A stretch of DNA of 64,000 nt from Paractinoplanes atraurantiacus (lineage in GTDB: Bacteria > Actinomycetota > Actinomycetes > Mycobacteriales > Micromonosporaceae), in NCBI RefSeq assembly GCF_900215205.1, contig NZ_OBDY01000012.1:62001-126000 (forward strand), in the 5' to 3' direction. This document shows positions 54,366-64,000 of the stretch, piece after piece. The stretch's first letter is position 1. Every line of letters begins with the position of its first letter. Made by a program: the position numbers and the translations under genes. Under the pieces are notes generated by a model. It had not been told where the DNA came from, did no database searches, and worked only from the letters and a program-made list of their open reading frames with translations.

Positions 54366-55541
54366 TCAGCCGACGGGATCGCTCAGCAGATGTTCGAAGG
54401 CGAGCTCGGCGGCGCCGATGAGGGCCGCGTCGTCGCCCAGCTCGGGAGTGCGCAGCCGGATGTGCTCGCGGCAGGCGGGCAGGGCGATCGAGGTGAGACG
54501 GCTGCGGATCTGGGCGGCGGCGACGAGGTAGACGTCGCGCAGCGTGCCGCCGAAGATCACCGCCTCCGGGTTGAAGATGTTCACCAGGTTGCCCACGCCG
54601 AAGCCGATCCAGTCGCCCACCTGCCGGACGGCGAACTGGGCCTGGCTGTCGCCGCGCATGGCCGCGTCGACCACGCCCAGCACGGCCTCGCGCCCGCTCC
54701 GGTCACCGCGGCCCGCGTGCTTGAGCAGCGCGTACTCGCCGATCTCGGTCTCCCAGCAGCCGCGCGAGCCGCAACTGCACTCGCGGCCGTACGGGTTGAC
54801 GACCATGTGGCCGACCTCGCCGCCGTACCCACCGTGACCGGCCACCCGGTGACCGTCGGCGATGATGCCGGCGCCGACACCGACGTCACCGTAGAGGTAG
54901 ATGACGTTGTCGCAGCCGACGGCGGCGCCGCGGCTGTGCTCGACCAGGGCCGAGACGTCGGCGTGGTTGCCAACAGTGATCTTGCCGGCGTCGCCGAGCT
55001 CGGCACCGAGCGCCTCGCCGACCGGCTCCTCGACCCACCCGATGGTCGGCGCCAGCCGCACCACGCCGTCGGCGCGGCGGACCATGCCGGCCACCGCGAC
55101 CCCGGTGCCCACGTAGCGCGCGTCGTCGGGGACGTCCTTGCGCATGTCGTGGACGAAGCCGGCCAGCGGCTGCACCGCGTCGAGCACCTGCATGCCGCGC
55201 GGACGATCGGTCTCGCGCCGGTCCAGGATGCGGCCGCCGAGGCCGACCCGGGCCGCACGCAGCCGGTCCACCTCGATGCTGAGGGCGTACGCGTAGACCT
55301 TGGACGACTCGGGCCGGACGACCAGCGACGGTCGCCCGGCCCGGCCGGTCTCACGTGGTGCCGCCTCGCTGACCAGCCCTGCGGTGGTCAGCTCGGCGGT
55401 CAGGGCCCCGATGGTGCTGCGGTTGAGACCGAGCAGGCTCGTCAGCTCCGCCCGGGACGTGGCGCCGTGCACGTGCACGTAACGCAACAGGGTCCCGAGG
55501 TTGTGCCGCCGCACCTCCTCCTGGCTGGGGCCGGCCCGCAT
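54366..55541 (-). CDS. ROK family transcriptional repressor (XylR/NagC type)
   Basis: A 391-residue regulator: N-terminal winged helix-turn-helix (TSRAELTSLLGLNRSTIGALTAEL) and a ROK sugar-kinase-like domain with the ROK signature and zinc-binding CSCGSRGCWE motif (H in GEVGHM). The kinase Asp position is not obvious, as expected for a repressor. It is the last gene behind a sugar ABC transporter operon (34 bp gap), so it most likely controls that operon in response to the imported sugar. Confidence 0.9.
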   Translation of the reverse strand: MRAGPSQEEVRRHNLGTLLRYVHVHGATSRAELTSLLGLNRSTIGALTAELTTAGLVSEAAPRETGRAGRPSLVVRPESSKVYAYALSIEVDRLRAARVGLGGRILDRRETDRPRGMQVLDAVQPLAGFVHDMRKDVPDDARYVGTGVAVAGMVRRADGVVRLAPTIGWVEEPVGEALGAELGDAGKITVGNHADVSALVEHSRGAAVGCDNVIYLYGDVGVGAGIIADGHRVAGHGGYGGEVGHMVVNPYGRECSCGSRGCWETEIGEYALLKHAGRGDRSGREAVLGVVDAAMRGDSQAQFAVRQVGDWIGFGVGNLVNIFNPEAVIFGGTLRDVYLVAAAQIRSRLTSIALPACREHIRLRTPELGDDAALIGAAELAFEHLLSDPVG

Positions 55542-55575
55542 CAGCGTGCCGTCCCCGTACCCAGGATGGTCCGGC

Positions 55576-56832
55576 TCATCGGTTGCCGGTAGCGGCCGCT
55601 CTGCGCCGGGCGAGGGCGTCGACGCTGGCGGCGACGAGCAGGATCAGACCGGTCACGATGTACTTGGTGCCGGAGCTGAAGCCGAGCAGGCCCATACCGT
55701 TGTCGATCACGGCGATCACCGCGCCACCGATGACGGCGTTGATGACCTTGCCCTTACCGCCGAAGAGGCTGGTACCGCCGATGACGGCCGCGCCCACCGA
55801 GTACAGCAGGATGTTGCTGCCACCGGTGTTCGGGTCGACCGAGCTGGCCCGGCTGACGGCCATGATGCCGCCGATCGCGGCCATGAACGAGCCGATGACG
55901 AAGACCGAGATGCGGATCCGGTCGACCTTGATACCGGCCCGGCGGGCCGCCTCGGTGTTGCCGCCGACCGCGTAGACGTGCCGGCCGTAGGCCGTGCGGC
56001 CGAGGACGAACGTCCAGATGACCAGGAAGATGCCCATGATCGGGACGACGATCGGCACGCCCTTCAGCGAGTTGATCGCCGGGTTGATCGCGCGCTCCTG
56101 GCTGAGGATCGCGGTACCGATGATCAGCAGCGCGGCCAGGCCGCCGATGCGCATCGCCACGATGCCCATCGGGTCGGTGACCAGACCCCGCTTGGCCCGG
56201 CTGCGCACGTTGTTGAGCTGCACACCGGCGTAGCCGACGATCGCGACGATGGTGAGGATCCAGCTCCACACGGGCGACAGGTTGTCGTTGTTGAGGGAGT
56301 TGAAGAACTCGTCGCGGGTCGAGATGTTCGTGCCGCCACCGAGCAGCACGAGCAGCAGGCCCTGGAAGCCGAGGAAGGCGGCCAGGGTGACGACGAACGA
56401 CGGGATGCCGATCTTGGCGACCAGGAAGCCGAGCACGAAGCCGATGACCAGGCCGGTGACCAGCGCGGCCGGGATGGCCGTGTACCACTCCCAGCCGTGG
56501 TTGGTCAGCAGGATCGCGACGACCGCGCCACACACGCCGGAGGCGAAACCGGCGGACAGGTCGATCTCGCCCAGGAGCAGGACGAAGACCAGGCCCATGG
56601 CGATGAAGATGACCTGCGCGCTCTGGTTGAACAGGTTCGCGAAGTTCAGGCCGGAGAAGAACGTGTCAGTCGAGATGCCGAAGATCAGGCTGAGCACGAT
56701 GAGGCCGAGGATGGCCGGCAGGGTGCCCAGGTCACCGCCGCGGACGCGGCCCCAGTAGTCACGGATGTAGCTGTTCACGGTCGGCTTGATGACCTTGACG
56801 CCGCCGGCCGTGGTGGTCGTGGTGGTGCTCAC
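55576..56832 (-). CDS. Sugar ABC transporter permease (XylH/RbsC type)
   Basis: A 418-residue permease with about ten membrane helices. Family features include GEIDLSAGF, FVVTLAAFLGFQGLLL, and VYAVGGNTEAARRAGI with GTSLFGGKGKV near the end. XylH-like proteins of this length carry xylose or related sugars; exact substrate is open. GTG/ATG start overlaps the ATPase stop by 4 bp. Confidence 0.9.
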   Translation of the reverse strand: MSTTTTTTAGGVKVIKPTVNSYIRDYWGRVRGGDLGTLPAILGLIVLSLIFGISTDTFFSGLNFANLFNQSAQVIFIAMGLVFVLLLGEIDLSAGFASGVCGAVVAILLTNHGWEWYTAIPAALVTGLVIGFVLGFLVAKIGIPSFVVTLAAFLGFQGLLLVLLGGGTNISTRDEFFNSLNNDNLSPVWSWILTIVAIVGYAGVQLNNVRSRAKRGLVTDPMGIVAMRIGGLAALLIIGTAILSQERAINPAINSLKGVPIVVPIMGIFLVIWTFVLGRTAYGRHVYAVGGNTEAARRAGIKVDRIRISVFVIGSFMAAIGGIMAVSRASSVDPNTGGSNILLYSVGAAVIGGTSLFGGKGKVINAVIGGAVIAVIDNGMGLLGFSSGTKYIVTGLILLVAASVDALARRRAAATGNR

Positions 56833-57644
56833 TTGTCGCCTCCCGGCGTGATGTCGACGGCGTCGCCGTTGAAGTCCGCGGGCTTCTCGGGAGGCAGGCC
56901 GATGTTGCCACTGCGGCCGGCAGTGATCAGCTCGACGACCTGCGAGTGGGTCACATCGGTCGTCTTGACCTGGGCCGCCATGCGGCCGAGGTAGAGCGCC
57001 GCGATCCGGTCGGAGACCGCGAACACGTCGTTCATGTTGTGCGAGATCAGCACGACGCCGAGGCCGTTGTCGGCCAGGCGGCGCACGAGCTCGAGCACCT
57101 GGGCGGTCTGCGCCACGCCGAGGGCGGCGGTCGGCTCGTCCAGGATCACGACCTTGGAGTTCCAGAGCACGGCCTTGGCGATCGCCACGGTCTGCCGCTG
57201 CCCACCGGAGAGGCTGGCGACCAGCTGCCGCAGCGACTTCAGGGTGCGCACCGACAGACTGGCGAGCGCGTCGCCGGCCATCTGCTCCATGGTGGGCTCG
57301 TCGAGGACGATGCCGCGCTTCTTCTCCCGGCCCAGGAACATGTTCTGGACCACGTCCAGGTTGTCGCAGAGCGCGAGGTCCTGGTAGACGACCTCGATGC
57401 CGAGGCTGGAGGCGTCGCTCGGACCGTGGATCGACACGGGGTTACCTTCGAAGGTGACCGTGCCGGAGTCGATCTGGTAGATGCCACTGATGCATTTGAC
57501 GAGCGTCGACTTGCCGGCGCCGTTGTCACCGACAAGAGCGGTGACCTCGCCGGGGTAGACGCTCAAACCGACGTCGTGCAGGACCTGAACGGGACCGAAG
57601 CCTTTATTGATCCCGTTGAGCTCCAGGAGGGGTGTCGCGGCCAC
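56829..57644 (-). CDS. Sugar ABC transporter ATP-binding protein, single-domain
   Basis: A 271-residue ATPase: Walker A GDNGAGKSTL, Q-loop VYQDLALCD, signature LSGGQRQTVAIAKAVL, Walker B VVILDEPTAALG, H-loop LISHNM. It has one nucleotide-binding domain, whereas RbsA/XylG of many bacteria have two fused domains; a homodimer is therefore expected. The C-terminal tail (residues 240-271) is acidic and Pro/Asp-rich. Encoded between binding-protein and permease genes. Confidence 0.9.
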   Translation of the reverse strand: MAATPLLELNGINKGFGPVQVLHDVGLSVYPGEVTALVGDNGAGKSTLVKCISGIYQIDSGTVTFEGNPVSIHGPSDASSLGIEVVYQDLALCDNLDVVQNMFLGREKKRGIVLDEPTMEQMAGDALASLSVRTLKSLRQLVASLSGGQRQTVAIAKAVLWNSKVVILDEPTAALGVAQTAQVLELVRRLADNGLGVVLISHNMNDVFAVSDRIAALYLGRMAAQVKTTDVTHSQVVELITAGRSGNIGLPPEKPADFNGDAVDITPGGDK

Positions 57645-57728
57645 GGTGTTTCTCCTTCGCTGAGTGACCGGTTTTGCCGCCCACGGCGGGGGTTGCCCGG
57701 GGCGGCAGGGTGGGGGGCACCTGACTCT

Positions 57729-57766
57729 GGCGCCGCCCGCTTCCTTTATCGGAAGCGAGCGGCGCC
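57729..57766 (-). terminator. Intra-operon hairpin between sugar-binding protein and ATPase genes
   Basis: GGCGCCGC-C-CGCTTCC / GGAAGCG-A-GCGGCGCC, 15 pairs with one mismatch and a short loop, 40 bp after the binding-protein stop. It fits partial termination to give excess binding protein. Confidence 0.75.
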
Positions 57767-57805
57767 GTCGTCAGGATTTCGGGGCAAGCCCGATATCAGC
57801 TGGGG

Positions 57806-58909
57806 TCAGCTGATGCCCGCTTCGGTGCAGGCCTTCGCGAAGTCGGCGGTGCAGACCGCGTCCTTGGTGACGAAGCCGTCGGCGATGACGTCCTTGACGC
57901 TCTCCTTGGTGATGGAGACCGGGGTCAGCAGCACGGACGGGACCGAGGCGCCCGACTCCGGGTCCTTGGTGGTGCCGGTGGCCGTGGTCGGCTTCTCACC
58001 CTTGGCCAGCGCGATCGCCAGCTCGGAGGCCGCGTCGGCCTCCTTCTTGATCGCCTTGTAGACCGTCATGCACTGGTCGCCGGCGAGGATGTTCTGCAGA
58101 CCCTGAACGGTCGCGTCCTGGCCGGTGACCGGGACCTGGCCGTTGAGCTTGTTCTTCTTCAGCACCGAGATGGCCGCGTTGCCGAGACCGTCGTTCGCCG
58201 CCAGAACACCCTTGATGTTCTTGTTCGACGTCAGCATCTGCTCGAAGATCGTGCCGGCCTGCGCGTTGTCCCAGTCCGGAACGTCCTGGTTCGGGCCCTT
58301 GGTGAAGGTGCCGTCGGCGTACTTCGGGTCGAGGACCGAGTTGTAGCCCTGCGCGAAGAGGGTCGCGTTGTTGTCGGTCGGGGAGCCGTTGAGCTCGGCG
58401 ACGACCGGCTTGGTGTACTTCTTCGCGGTCAGGCAGTCGACCAGGCCCTGGCCCTGCAGCTCGCCGACCTTCACGTTGTCGAACGACACGTAGTAGTCAG
58501 CACCGCCGCTCAGCGTGAGGCGGTCGTAGTCGATCGTCGCGATACCGGCCTTCTTGGCCTTCTCGAGGACGGCCTTACCGGTGCCGGAGTCGAGGTTGAC
58601 GATCATCAGAACCTTGACGCCGCTGGAGATCATGCCGTCGGCGATGGTCTGGAACGCGGTCTTGTCACCCTGCGCGTTCTGGATGTCGACCTGTACCCCG
58701 GCCGCCTCGAACGCCGCCTTGAGGAACTTCGGGTCGTCGGTGCCCCACCGCTGCGAGCTCTTGGTGTCGGGCAGGATCACGCCGACCTTGCCGGCCGAGC
58801 TCGAGCCACTGCCACTACCGGAGTCGCTGCCTTTGTCGTCGCCACAGGCGGCAACGCTGCCGGTGGCCAGCAGGCCGACCGCGGCAAGGGCGAACAGTCC
58901 CTTACGCAT
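57806..58909 (-). CDS. Sugar-binding lipoprotein (XylF type)
   Basis: A 367-residue periplasmic-binding-fold protein with lipobox (VAAC, Cys about 22) and a Ser/Gly/Asp-rich tether. The type-I fold is clear (VGVILPDTKSSQRWGTDDPKF, VNLDSGTGKAVLEKAKKAGI, TIDYDRL, GVLAANDGLGNAAISVL, VTGQDATVQGLQNIL). XylF-like proteins bind D-xylose or related aldoses. First gene of the operon; promoter region 58910-59277. Confidence 0.9.
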   Translation of the reverse strand: MRKGLFALAAVGLLATGSVAACGDDKGSDSGSGSGSSSAGKVGVILPDTKSSQRWGTDDPKFLKAAFEAAGVQVDIQNAQGDKTAFQTIADGMISSGVKVLMIVNLDSGTGKAVLEKAKKAGIATIDYDRLTLSGGADYYVSFDNVKVGELQGQGLVDCLTAKKYTKPVVAELNGSPTDNNATLFAQGYNSVLDPKYADGTFTKGPNQDVPDWDNAQAGTIFEQMLTSNKNIKGVLAANDGLGNAAISVLKKNKLNGQVPVTGQDATVQGLQNILAGDQCMTVYKAIKKEADAASELAIALAKGEKPTTATGTTKDPESGASVPSVLLTPVSITKESVKDVIADGFVTKDAVCTADFAKACTEAGIS

Positions 58910-59277
58910 TCCTTGTGTCCTTTCGGGTAAATCCGGGCCTTCGATCGGATTCGATGTTCTGCGCTGTCGGGAGTGTCGCTCCCCGAGACGCCGTGTGATC
59001 AGGATCTAGTTTGTTGTGTCCGGCAACGTATTCCCGTTGCGACCGGTAGCACAAGCGGTGGCGCCAGCCGATCTCGTAACCGGGGATAACAATCCGGCAA
59101 CACGGCGGTGATACAGGGACTTCGGCCCTGGTGAGGGCCCGGAGACCAGCTGAGCAAGATCGCTAACGACGCTCACCACGTGACGCTAAGTCACCCCGAT
59201 GCCCGATCTGGACCGTTCTCGGGAGAAAGATCCACCCGGCGCGTAACGTTGTCGTAACGGCGCGCGCTCGCCGGGCG
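58910..59277 (-). other. Promoter region of the sugar ABC operon
   Basis: About 370 bp without a gene. It holds a palindrome GCAACG-N6-CGTTGC at 59023-59040, and repeated GTAACG words near 59243-59260. No open frame here looks coding. The YbaK gene stop is at 59278, so this region also includes that gene's 3' end, where I saw no clear terminator. Confidence 0.5.
59023..59040. promoter_or_regulatory. Candidate ROK operator
   Basis: GCAACG-TATTCC-CGTTGC, a perfect 6-6-6 inverted repeat 113 bp upstream of the sugar-binding protein start. It is a candidate site for the ROK repressor encoded at the end of the same operon. Confidence 0.4.
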
Positions 59278-59763
59278 TTATGTCCGGATCTGAGCGGTTG
59301 TCCCGCCGGTGAGGCGAATGAGATCGGCCGGGGCGAGACTCACCTGGAGCCCGCGGCGGCCCGCCGAGATAAACATCAGATCAAGCGCGAGCGCCGAGTC
59401 GTCCACCACGGTGGGCAGCTTCTTGCGCTGCCCGAGCGGGCTGATGCCGCCGCGCACGTATCCGCTGCTGCGCTCGGCCGCGGCCCGGTCGGCGAGGGTG
59501 GCCCGCTTGCCGCCAGCGGCATGCGCCAGCGCCTTGAGATCGAGGTCGCCGGTGACCGGCACGACCCCCACGACCAGCGCACCCTCGACGTCGGCGACCA
59601 GCGTCTTGAAGACCTTGGCCGGCTCCACACCGAGCGCCTCGGCCACGAGCGCGCCGTAGTTCGGCGCGTCCGGCGACACGTCGTAGGGGTGCAGCGTGTG
59701 CTCGACCTTCTGAGAGGTCAGCAACGCGGTGGCCGGGGTGCCGGCAGCGGCCTTCTTCGCCAT
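59278..59763 (-). CDS. ybaK: Cys-tRNA(Pro)/Cys-tRNA(Cys) deacylase (YbaK type)
   Basis: A 161-residue editing enzyme that removes mischarged aminoacyl groups from tRNA(Pro). Family signs: KVFKTLVADV with the catalytic Lys, GDLDLKALAHAAGGKRATLA, GYVRGGISPLGQRKKLP. The ATG giving MAKKAAAG is chosen over a start 17 codons upstream; neither has a strong site, but family members start here. Confidence 0.9.
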   Translation of the reverse strand: MAKKAAAGTPATALLTSQKVEHTLHPYDVSPDAPNYGALVAEALGVEPAKVFKTLVADVEGALVVGVVPVTGDLDLKALAHAAGGKRATLADRAAAERSSGYVRGGISPLGQRKKLPTVVDDSALALDLMFISAGRRGLQVSLAPADLIRLTGGTTAQIRT

Positions 59764-59836
59764 GCCCGGAACGCTACTACCGTGACGAATCTCCCTGAGT
59801 GACTCCTTGATCACATCCCATTCGTGCCCGTTGGGG

Positions 59837-61006
59837 TCAGATCTCCCGGCACAACAGGGCAGTCGGAGCCCCCGCGACCCGGGTCAGCACGAGGGAGGCG
59901 CCGTGCGGCCCGGAGAGCCGCAGATCCTTGCGAAGCTGCTCGGGCTCGAGCGCGGACCCGCGCTTGCGGATCTCCAGCCGCCCGATCCCGCGCTCGCGCA
60001 GAAGCGCCCGAAGCCGCTTGAGCGAGAACGGCAGCACATCAGTGACCTCCAGCCGCCGAGCAAAGCCCGTCTCCACCGGCTCATCGGTGTAGAGATAGGC
60101 GATCTCGGGGTCGCCGAGGCGGGCACCGAGCCGCTCGGCGAGCTCGGCGACGAGGTGCGACCGGACGACAGCGGGGTCCGGGTCGTACAGGAAAGCGCCC
60201 ACCGGCCCCACCGGAGCCTTCTCCGTTCCGGTACCCGTCAGTTCGGACGTCTGCTCACGGACCAGCACTGCTCGGCGGGGCACTTCGGCCAAGGGGCCGC
60301 ACCAGAAGGCCGCCTCCACCAGATCGCCGTCGACGCTGGTCCACTCGCCCTCGGCGCCGGGCGGCAGCAGGTCGTGGTCGATGCCGGGGGCCAGCTTCAG
60401 GACCGTGCGCGGCACGCGATCGGGCAGAGAAGCGATGAAATCCCAGGGCGGTGAGTACGACTTCGGGTCGAAGACACGCCCACGGCCGGCCTTCCGGCGG
60501 GCCGGGTCGGCGAAGACCGCGTCGTATCTCTCCACCGGCACCGACATCGCGTCGGCGCACTCCACCCGTACGTCCAGCCCCAGCGCCTCCGCGTTCGCGG
60601 CGGCCATAGCCGCCGTCTCCGGGTCGGCTTCCACGGCGTACACCGAAATCCCGAACCGCGCCGCCGCCAGAGCGTCCGAGCCCAGCCCGCACCCCAGATC
60701 GGCCAAGGTCCTGACCCCGGCCGCCGCGAGGCGCCTCGCCCGCCTCTCGGCGACGACGGCCCGCGTCGCCTGTTCCAGACCGGCCCGGGTGAAGAACATC
60801 GACGCCGCGTCCGCGCCGAACTTCGCCACCGCGCGCCGGCGCAGCTCGACCTGGGTCAGCGCGGCCGAGGCCAGCTCCGGCGACAGCCCGCGGGCCCGCA
60901 ACGCCGAAGCGGCCGCCAGCGGGTCGCTTCCGGCGACCTCCATGGCGCTGTCCAGCGCCTTCACCCCTTCGGGGGTACGCAGCAGGACCGTCGATTCCCA
61001 AGTCAC
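59837..61006 (-). CDS. Class I SAM-dependent methyltransferase, THUMP-like
   Basis: A 389-residue protein. The central Rossmann methyltransferase fold has motif I LADLGCGLGSDALAAARFG (about 99-117), acidic motif II VYAVEADPETA, and DAVFADPARRK in the catalytic position, where RNA/DNA methyltransferases have D/N-PP-x. The C-terminal region (RLEVTDVLPFSLKRLRALLRERGIGRLEIRKRG) is the THUMP-like domain of this family. Target is unknown, probably RNA. It is divergent from groES across the CIRCE region; the start GTG is 28 bp from the first CIRCE. Confidence 0.85.
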   Translation of the reverse strand: MTWESTVLLRTPEGVKALDSAMEVAGSDPLAAASALRARGLSPELASAALTQVELRRRAVAKFGADAASMFFTRAGLEQATRAVVAERRARRLAAAGVRTLADLGCGLGSDALAAARFGISVYAVEADPETAAMAAANAEALGLDVRVECADAMSVPVERYDAVFADPARRKAGRGRVFDPKSYSPPWDFIASLPDRVPRTVLKLAPGIDHDLLPPGAEGEWTSVDGDLVEAAFWCGPLAEVPRRAVLVREQTSELTGTGTEKAPVGPVGAFLYDPDPAVVRSHLVAELAERLGARLGDPEIAYLYTDEPVETGFARRLEVTDVLPFSLKRLRALLRERGIGRLEIRKRGSALEPEQLRKDLRLSGPHGASLVLTRVAGAPTALLCREI

Positions 61007-61033
61007 GCAGGCATTCTCCCCCGCGCGACTTCA

Positions 61034-61060
61034 TTGGCACTCTGGTTGACGGAGTGCTAG
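61034..61060 (+). promoter_or_regulatory. CIRCE operator 1 (HrcA binding site)
   Basis: TTGGCACTC-N9-GAGTGCTAG, 16 of 18 positions matching the CIRCE consensus TTAGCACTC-N9-GAGTGCTAA. It overlaps the -35 element of the groES promoter. Confidence 0.95.
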
Positions 61061-61074
61061 TTCCGGCCTAATCT
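61046..61074 (+). promoter_or_regulatory. groESL promoter
   Basis: TTGACG (61046-61051), 17-bp spacer, TAATCT (61069-61074): close to the vegetative sigma consensus. Start point predicted near 61081, inside CIRCE 2. Confidence 0.8.
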
Positions 61075-61078
61075 CCGA

Positions 61079-61105
61079 TTAGCACTCTCATCACGAGGGT
61101 GCCAG
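61079..61105 (+). promoter_or_regulatory. CIRCE operator 2
   Basis: TTAGCACTC-N9-GGGTGCCAG: perfect left arm, 6 of 9 in the right arm. Two CIRCE copies around the groESL1 promoter are common in actinomycetes. Confidence 0.8.
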
Positions 61106-61239
61106 CCGCGCGACCATCCGGGCGCGTGGTGAGGCACCAGGCGGACCGGCACCCGCGACGACGGCCCCGCCCGGTGGCATGAGGCATCAGACCGGCCATC
61201 ACCTTGACCGGCGAAACCTGTACCCAGGAGGGTATGCCC

Positions 61240-61548
61240 GTGACTACCGCGACAAAGGTTGCGATCAAGCCGCTCGAGGACCGCATCGTGGTCCAGGCGA
61301 ACGAGGCTGAGACGACCACGGCGTCGGGCATCGTGATCCCCGACACCGCCAAGGAGAAGCCGCAGGAGGGCACCGTCCTCGCTGTCGGCCCCGGCCGCAT
61401 CGACGACAAGGGCAACCGCATCCCGGTTGACGTCAAGGTCGGCGAGACGGTCCTCTACTCGAAGTACGGCGGCACCGAGGTCAAGTACGCCGGCGAGGAG
61501 TACCTGGTGCTCTCCGCCCGCGACGTCCTCGCGGTCATCGAGAAGTGA
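61240..61548 (+). CDS. groES: Co-chaperonin GroES
   Basis: A 102-residue cap of the GroEL ring. The whole family pattern is present: [32 protein letters not shown] (mobile loop), [39 protein letters not shown] chose the GTG at 61240 and not the ATG at 61234, because AGGAGG lies only 2-3 nt from the ATG but 8 nt from the GTG, and this gives [11 protein letters not shown] and 102 residues, as in Streptomyces. First gene of the HrcA-controlled groES-groEL1 operon. Confidence 0.96.
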   Translation: MTTATKVAIKPLEDRIVVQANEAETTTASGIVIPDTAKEKPQEGTVLAVGPGRIDDKGNRIPVDVKVGETVLYSKYGGTEVKYAGEEYLVLSARDVLAVIEK

Positions 61549-61564
61549 CCTACTGACAGTGCTG

Positions 61565-63270
<1,706 letters not shown>

Positions 63271-63285
63271 CCCGACAGCAACACA

Positions 63286-63315
63286 AAAGGGCGCACCCTC
63301 CGGGGTGCGCCCTTT
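63286..63315. terminator. Terminator of groESL
   Basis: Perfect 13-bp stem AAAGGGCGCACCC / GGGTGCGCCCTTT with a TCCG loop, 15 bp after the groEL stop. The symmetrical form may also stop the convergent ABC gene. Confidence 0.9.
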
Positions 63316-63383
63316 CGCTTTTCGGCCCGCGTCGCTCCCCGGCCCGCCCGATCCGGCCCCGGCGCCGGGCCGGACGGCGCGCG

Positions 63384-64000
63384 TCAGCGAATGGCGGTGG
63401 CGGCCTCTTCGTCGAAGGGGTCGGGGACGCGCTCGCCGTGCCATGAACGCCACAAGGCGGCATAAGGGCCGTTGGCCGCGACCAGCTCGTCGTGGGAGCC
63501 GAGCTCGGTGATGCGGCCGTCCTCGACCACGGCGACGCGGTCGGCGTCGTGGGCCGAGAAGAGGCGGTGGGCGATGGCCACGACCGTACGGCCGTGCAAC
63601 ACCGCCGCCAGCGACCGTTCCAGGTCGCGGGCCGCGCGCGGGTCGAGCAGGGACGTCGCCTCGTCGAGGACGAGCGTGTGCGGGTCGGCCAGGACGAGCC
63701 GGGCCAGCGCGAGCTGCTGCGCCTGCGCCGCCGTCAGCGCCTGCCCGCCCGAGCCGACCACCGTCCCGAGCCCGTCGGGCAGGGCCTCGGCCCACTCCAG
63801 CGCCCGCACCGCCGCCAGCGCCGCCCGCACCTCTTCCTCGGCCGCGCCCGGCCGCACCATGGCCACGTTGTCGTGGACCGTGCCGATGAAGACGTGATGC
63901 TCCTGGCTGACCAGCGCCACCTCGCGGCGCAGCCGGTCGAGCGGCAGCTCACCCAGCGGCACCCCGCCCACCGTGATCGTGCCGCCGGTCGGCTCGTGCA
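63384..64000 (-). CDS. ABC exporter ATPase domain, C-terminal part (5' end outside window)
   Basis: The last 205 or so codons of a type-I ABC exporter, open to the window edge; the GTG at 63971 is not a start. Visible: Q-loop LVSQEHHVFIGTV, Walker B LVLDEATSLLD with its catalytic Glu, and the H-loop AIAHRL. The signature is degenerate (LTAAQAQQLALARL in place of LSGGQ), so this is likely the subunit of a heterodimer with one weakened ATP site. Walker A and the membrane domain lie outside. It converges on groEL. Confidence 0.88.
   Translation of the reverse strand, partial: HEPTGGTITVGGVPLGELPLDRLRREVALVSQEHHVFIGTVHDNVAMVRPGAAEEEVRAALAAVRALEWAEALPDGLGTVVGSGGQALTAAQAQQLALARLVLADPHTLVLDEATSLLDPRAARDLERSLAAVLHGRTVVAIAHRLFSAHDADRVAVVEDGRITELGSHDELVAANGPYAALWRSWHGERVPDPFDEEAATAIR

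Noticed and set aside
61204-61239. Longer GroES starting at 61204 or 61234
   Set aside because: The ribosome site spacing and the 102-residue length of Streptomyces GroES favour the GTG at 61240.

Overview
The window is a roughly 70% GC, densely coding chromosomal segment of a filamentous actinomycete. I infer a member of the Micromonosporaceae such as Actinoplanes. The reasons are the codon bias, GTG and leaderless-type starts, two WhiB/BldM-type developmental regulators, a methyl-accepting chemotaxis protein (fitting a motile-spore genus), and gene order that follows two conserved actinobacterial blocks. No rRNA, tRNA, CRISPR array, prophage or insertion sequence was seen, and the content is mostly core metabolism.

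Positions 1-24 kb: the 3' end of galT, NADP isocitrate dehydrogenase (icd), a PhoD-type phosphatase, an MBL hydrolase and malate dehydrogenase (mdh). Then comes a block matching the Mycobacterium tuberculosis Rv0948c-Rv0957 order: purN-purH (with a pentapeptide-repeat gene appended), a PerM-like membrane protein, sucC-sucD, two M23 peptidases, pcrA and chorismate mutase. A B12-binding domain protein, a secreted 5'-nucleotidase and a chemoreceptor are interspersed. Four TCA-cycle genes therefore lie within 12 kb.

Positions 23-35 kb: a complete oligopeptide ABC operon (binding protein, two permeases, two ATPases), then a LiaFSR-like envelope-stress cluster (PspC histidine kinase and LuxR response regulator divergent from a PspC/LiaF protein), then psd and pssA, which convert CDP-diacylglycerol to phosphatidylethanolamine.

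Positions 35-50 kb: two adjacent tandem-Nudix proteins, one with a minisatellite-encoded linker; a small PspC protein; guaA with two subtilases; an LCP ligase; an M1 peptidase; guaB3 and guaB; a DUF5319 protein; and the bldM-like and whiD regulators. This matches the guaB/whiD/groEL neighbourhood of Streptomyces and Mycobacterium.

Positions 50-64 kb: a membrane molybdopterin oxidoreductase, a membrane-anchored M16 peptidase with a partner protein, a ROK-regulated sugar ABC operon, a YbaK deacylase, a SAM methyltransferase, groES-groEL1 under two CIRCE operators, and a partial ABC exporter.

The most interesting signals are regulatory. (i) The mdh leader (5651-5729) can fold into a 16-bp closing stem around two hairpins, with a competing alternative pairing. 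(ii) A 20-codon leader ORF with consecutive Phe-Phe-Tyr codons and a 15-bp hairpin precedes chorismate mutase. (iii) A near-perfect 34-nt palindrome separates groES from groEL. On the protein side, the repeat-expanded tandem Nudix protein and the decarboxylase with an extra N-terminal domain of about 200 residues stand out.
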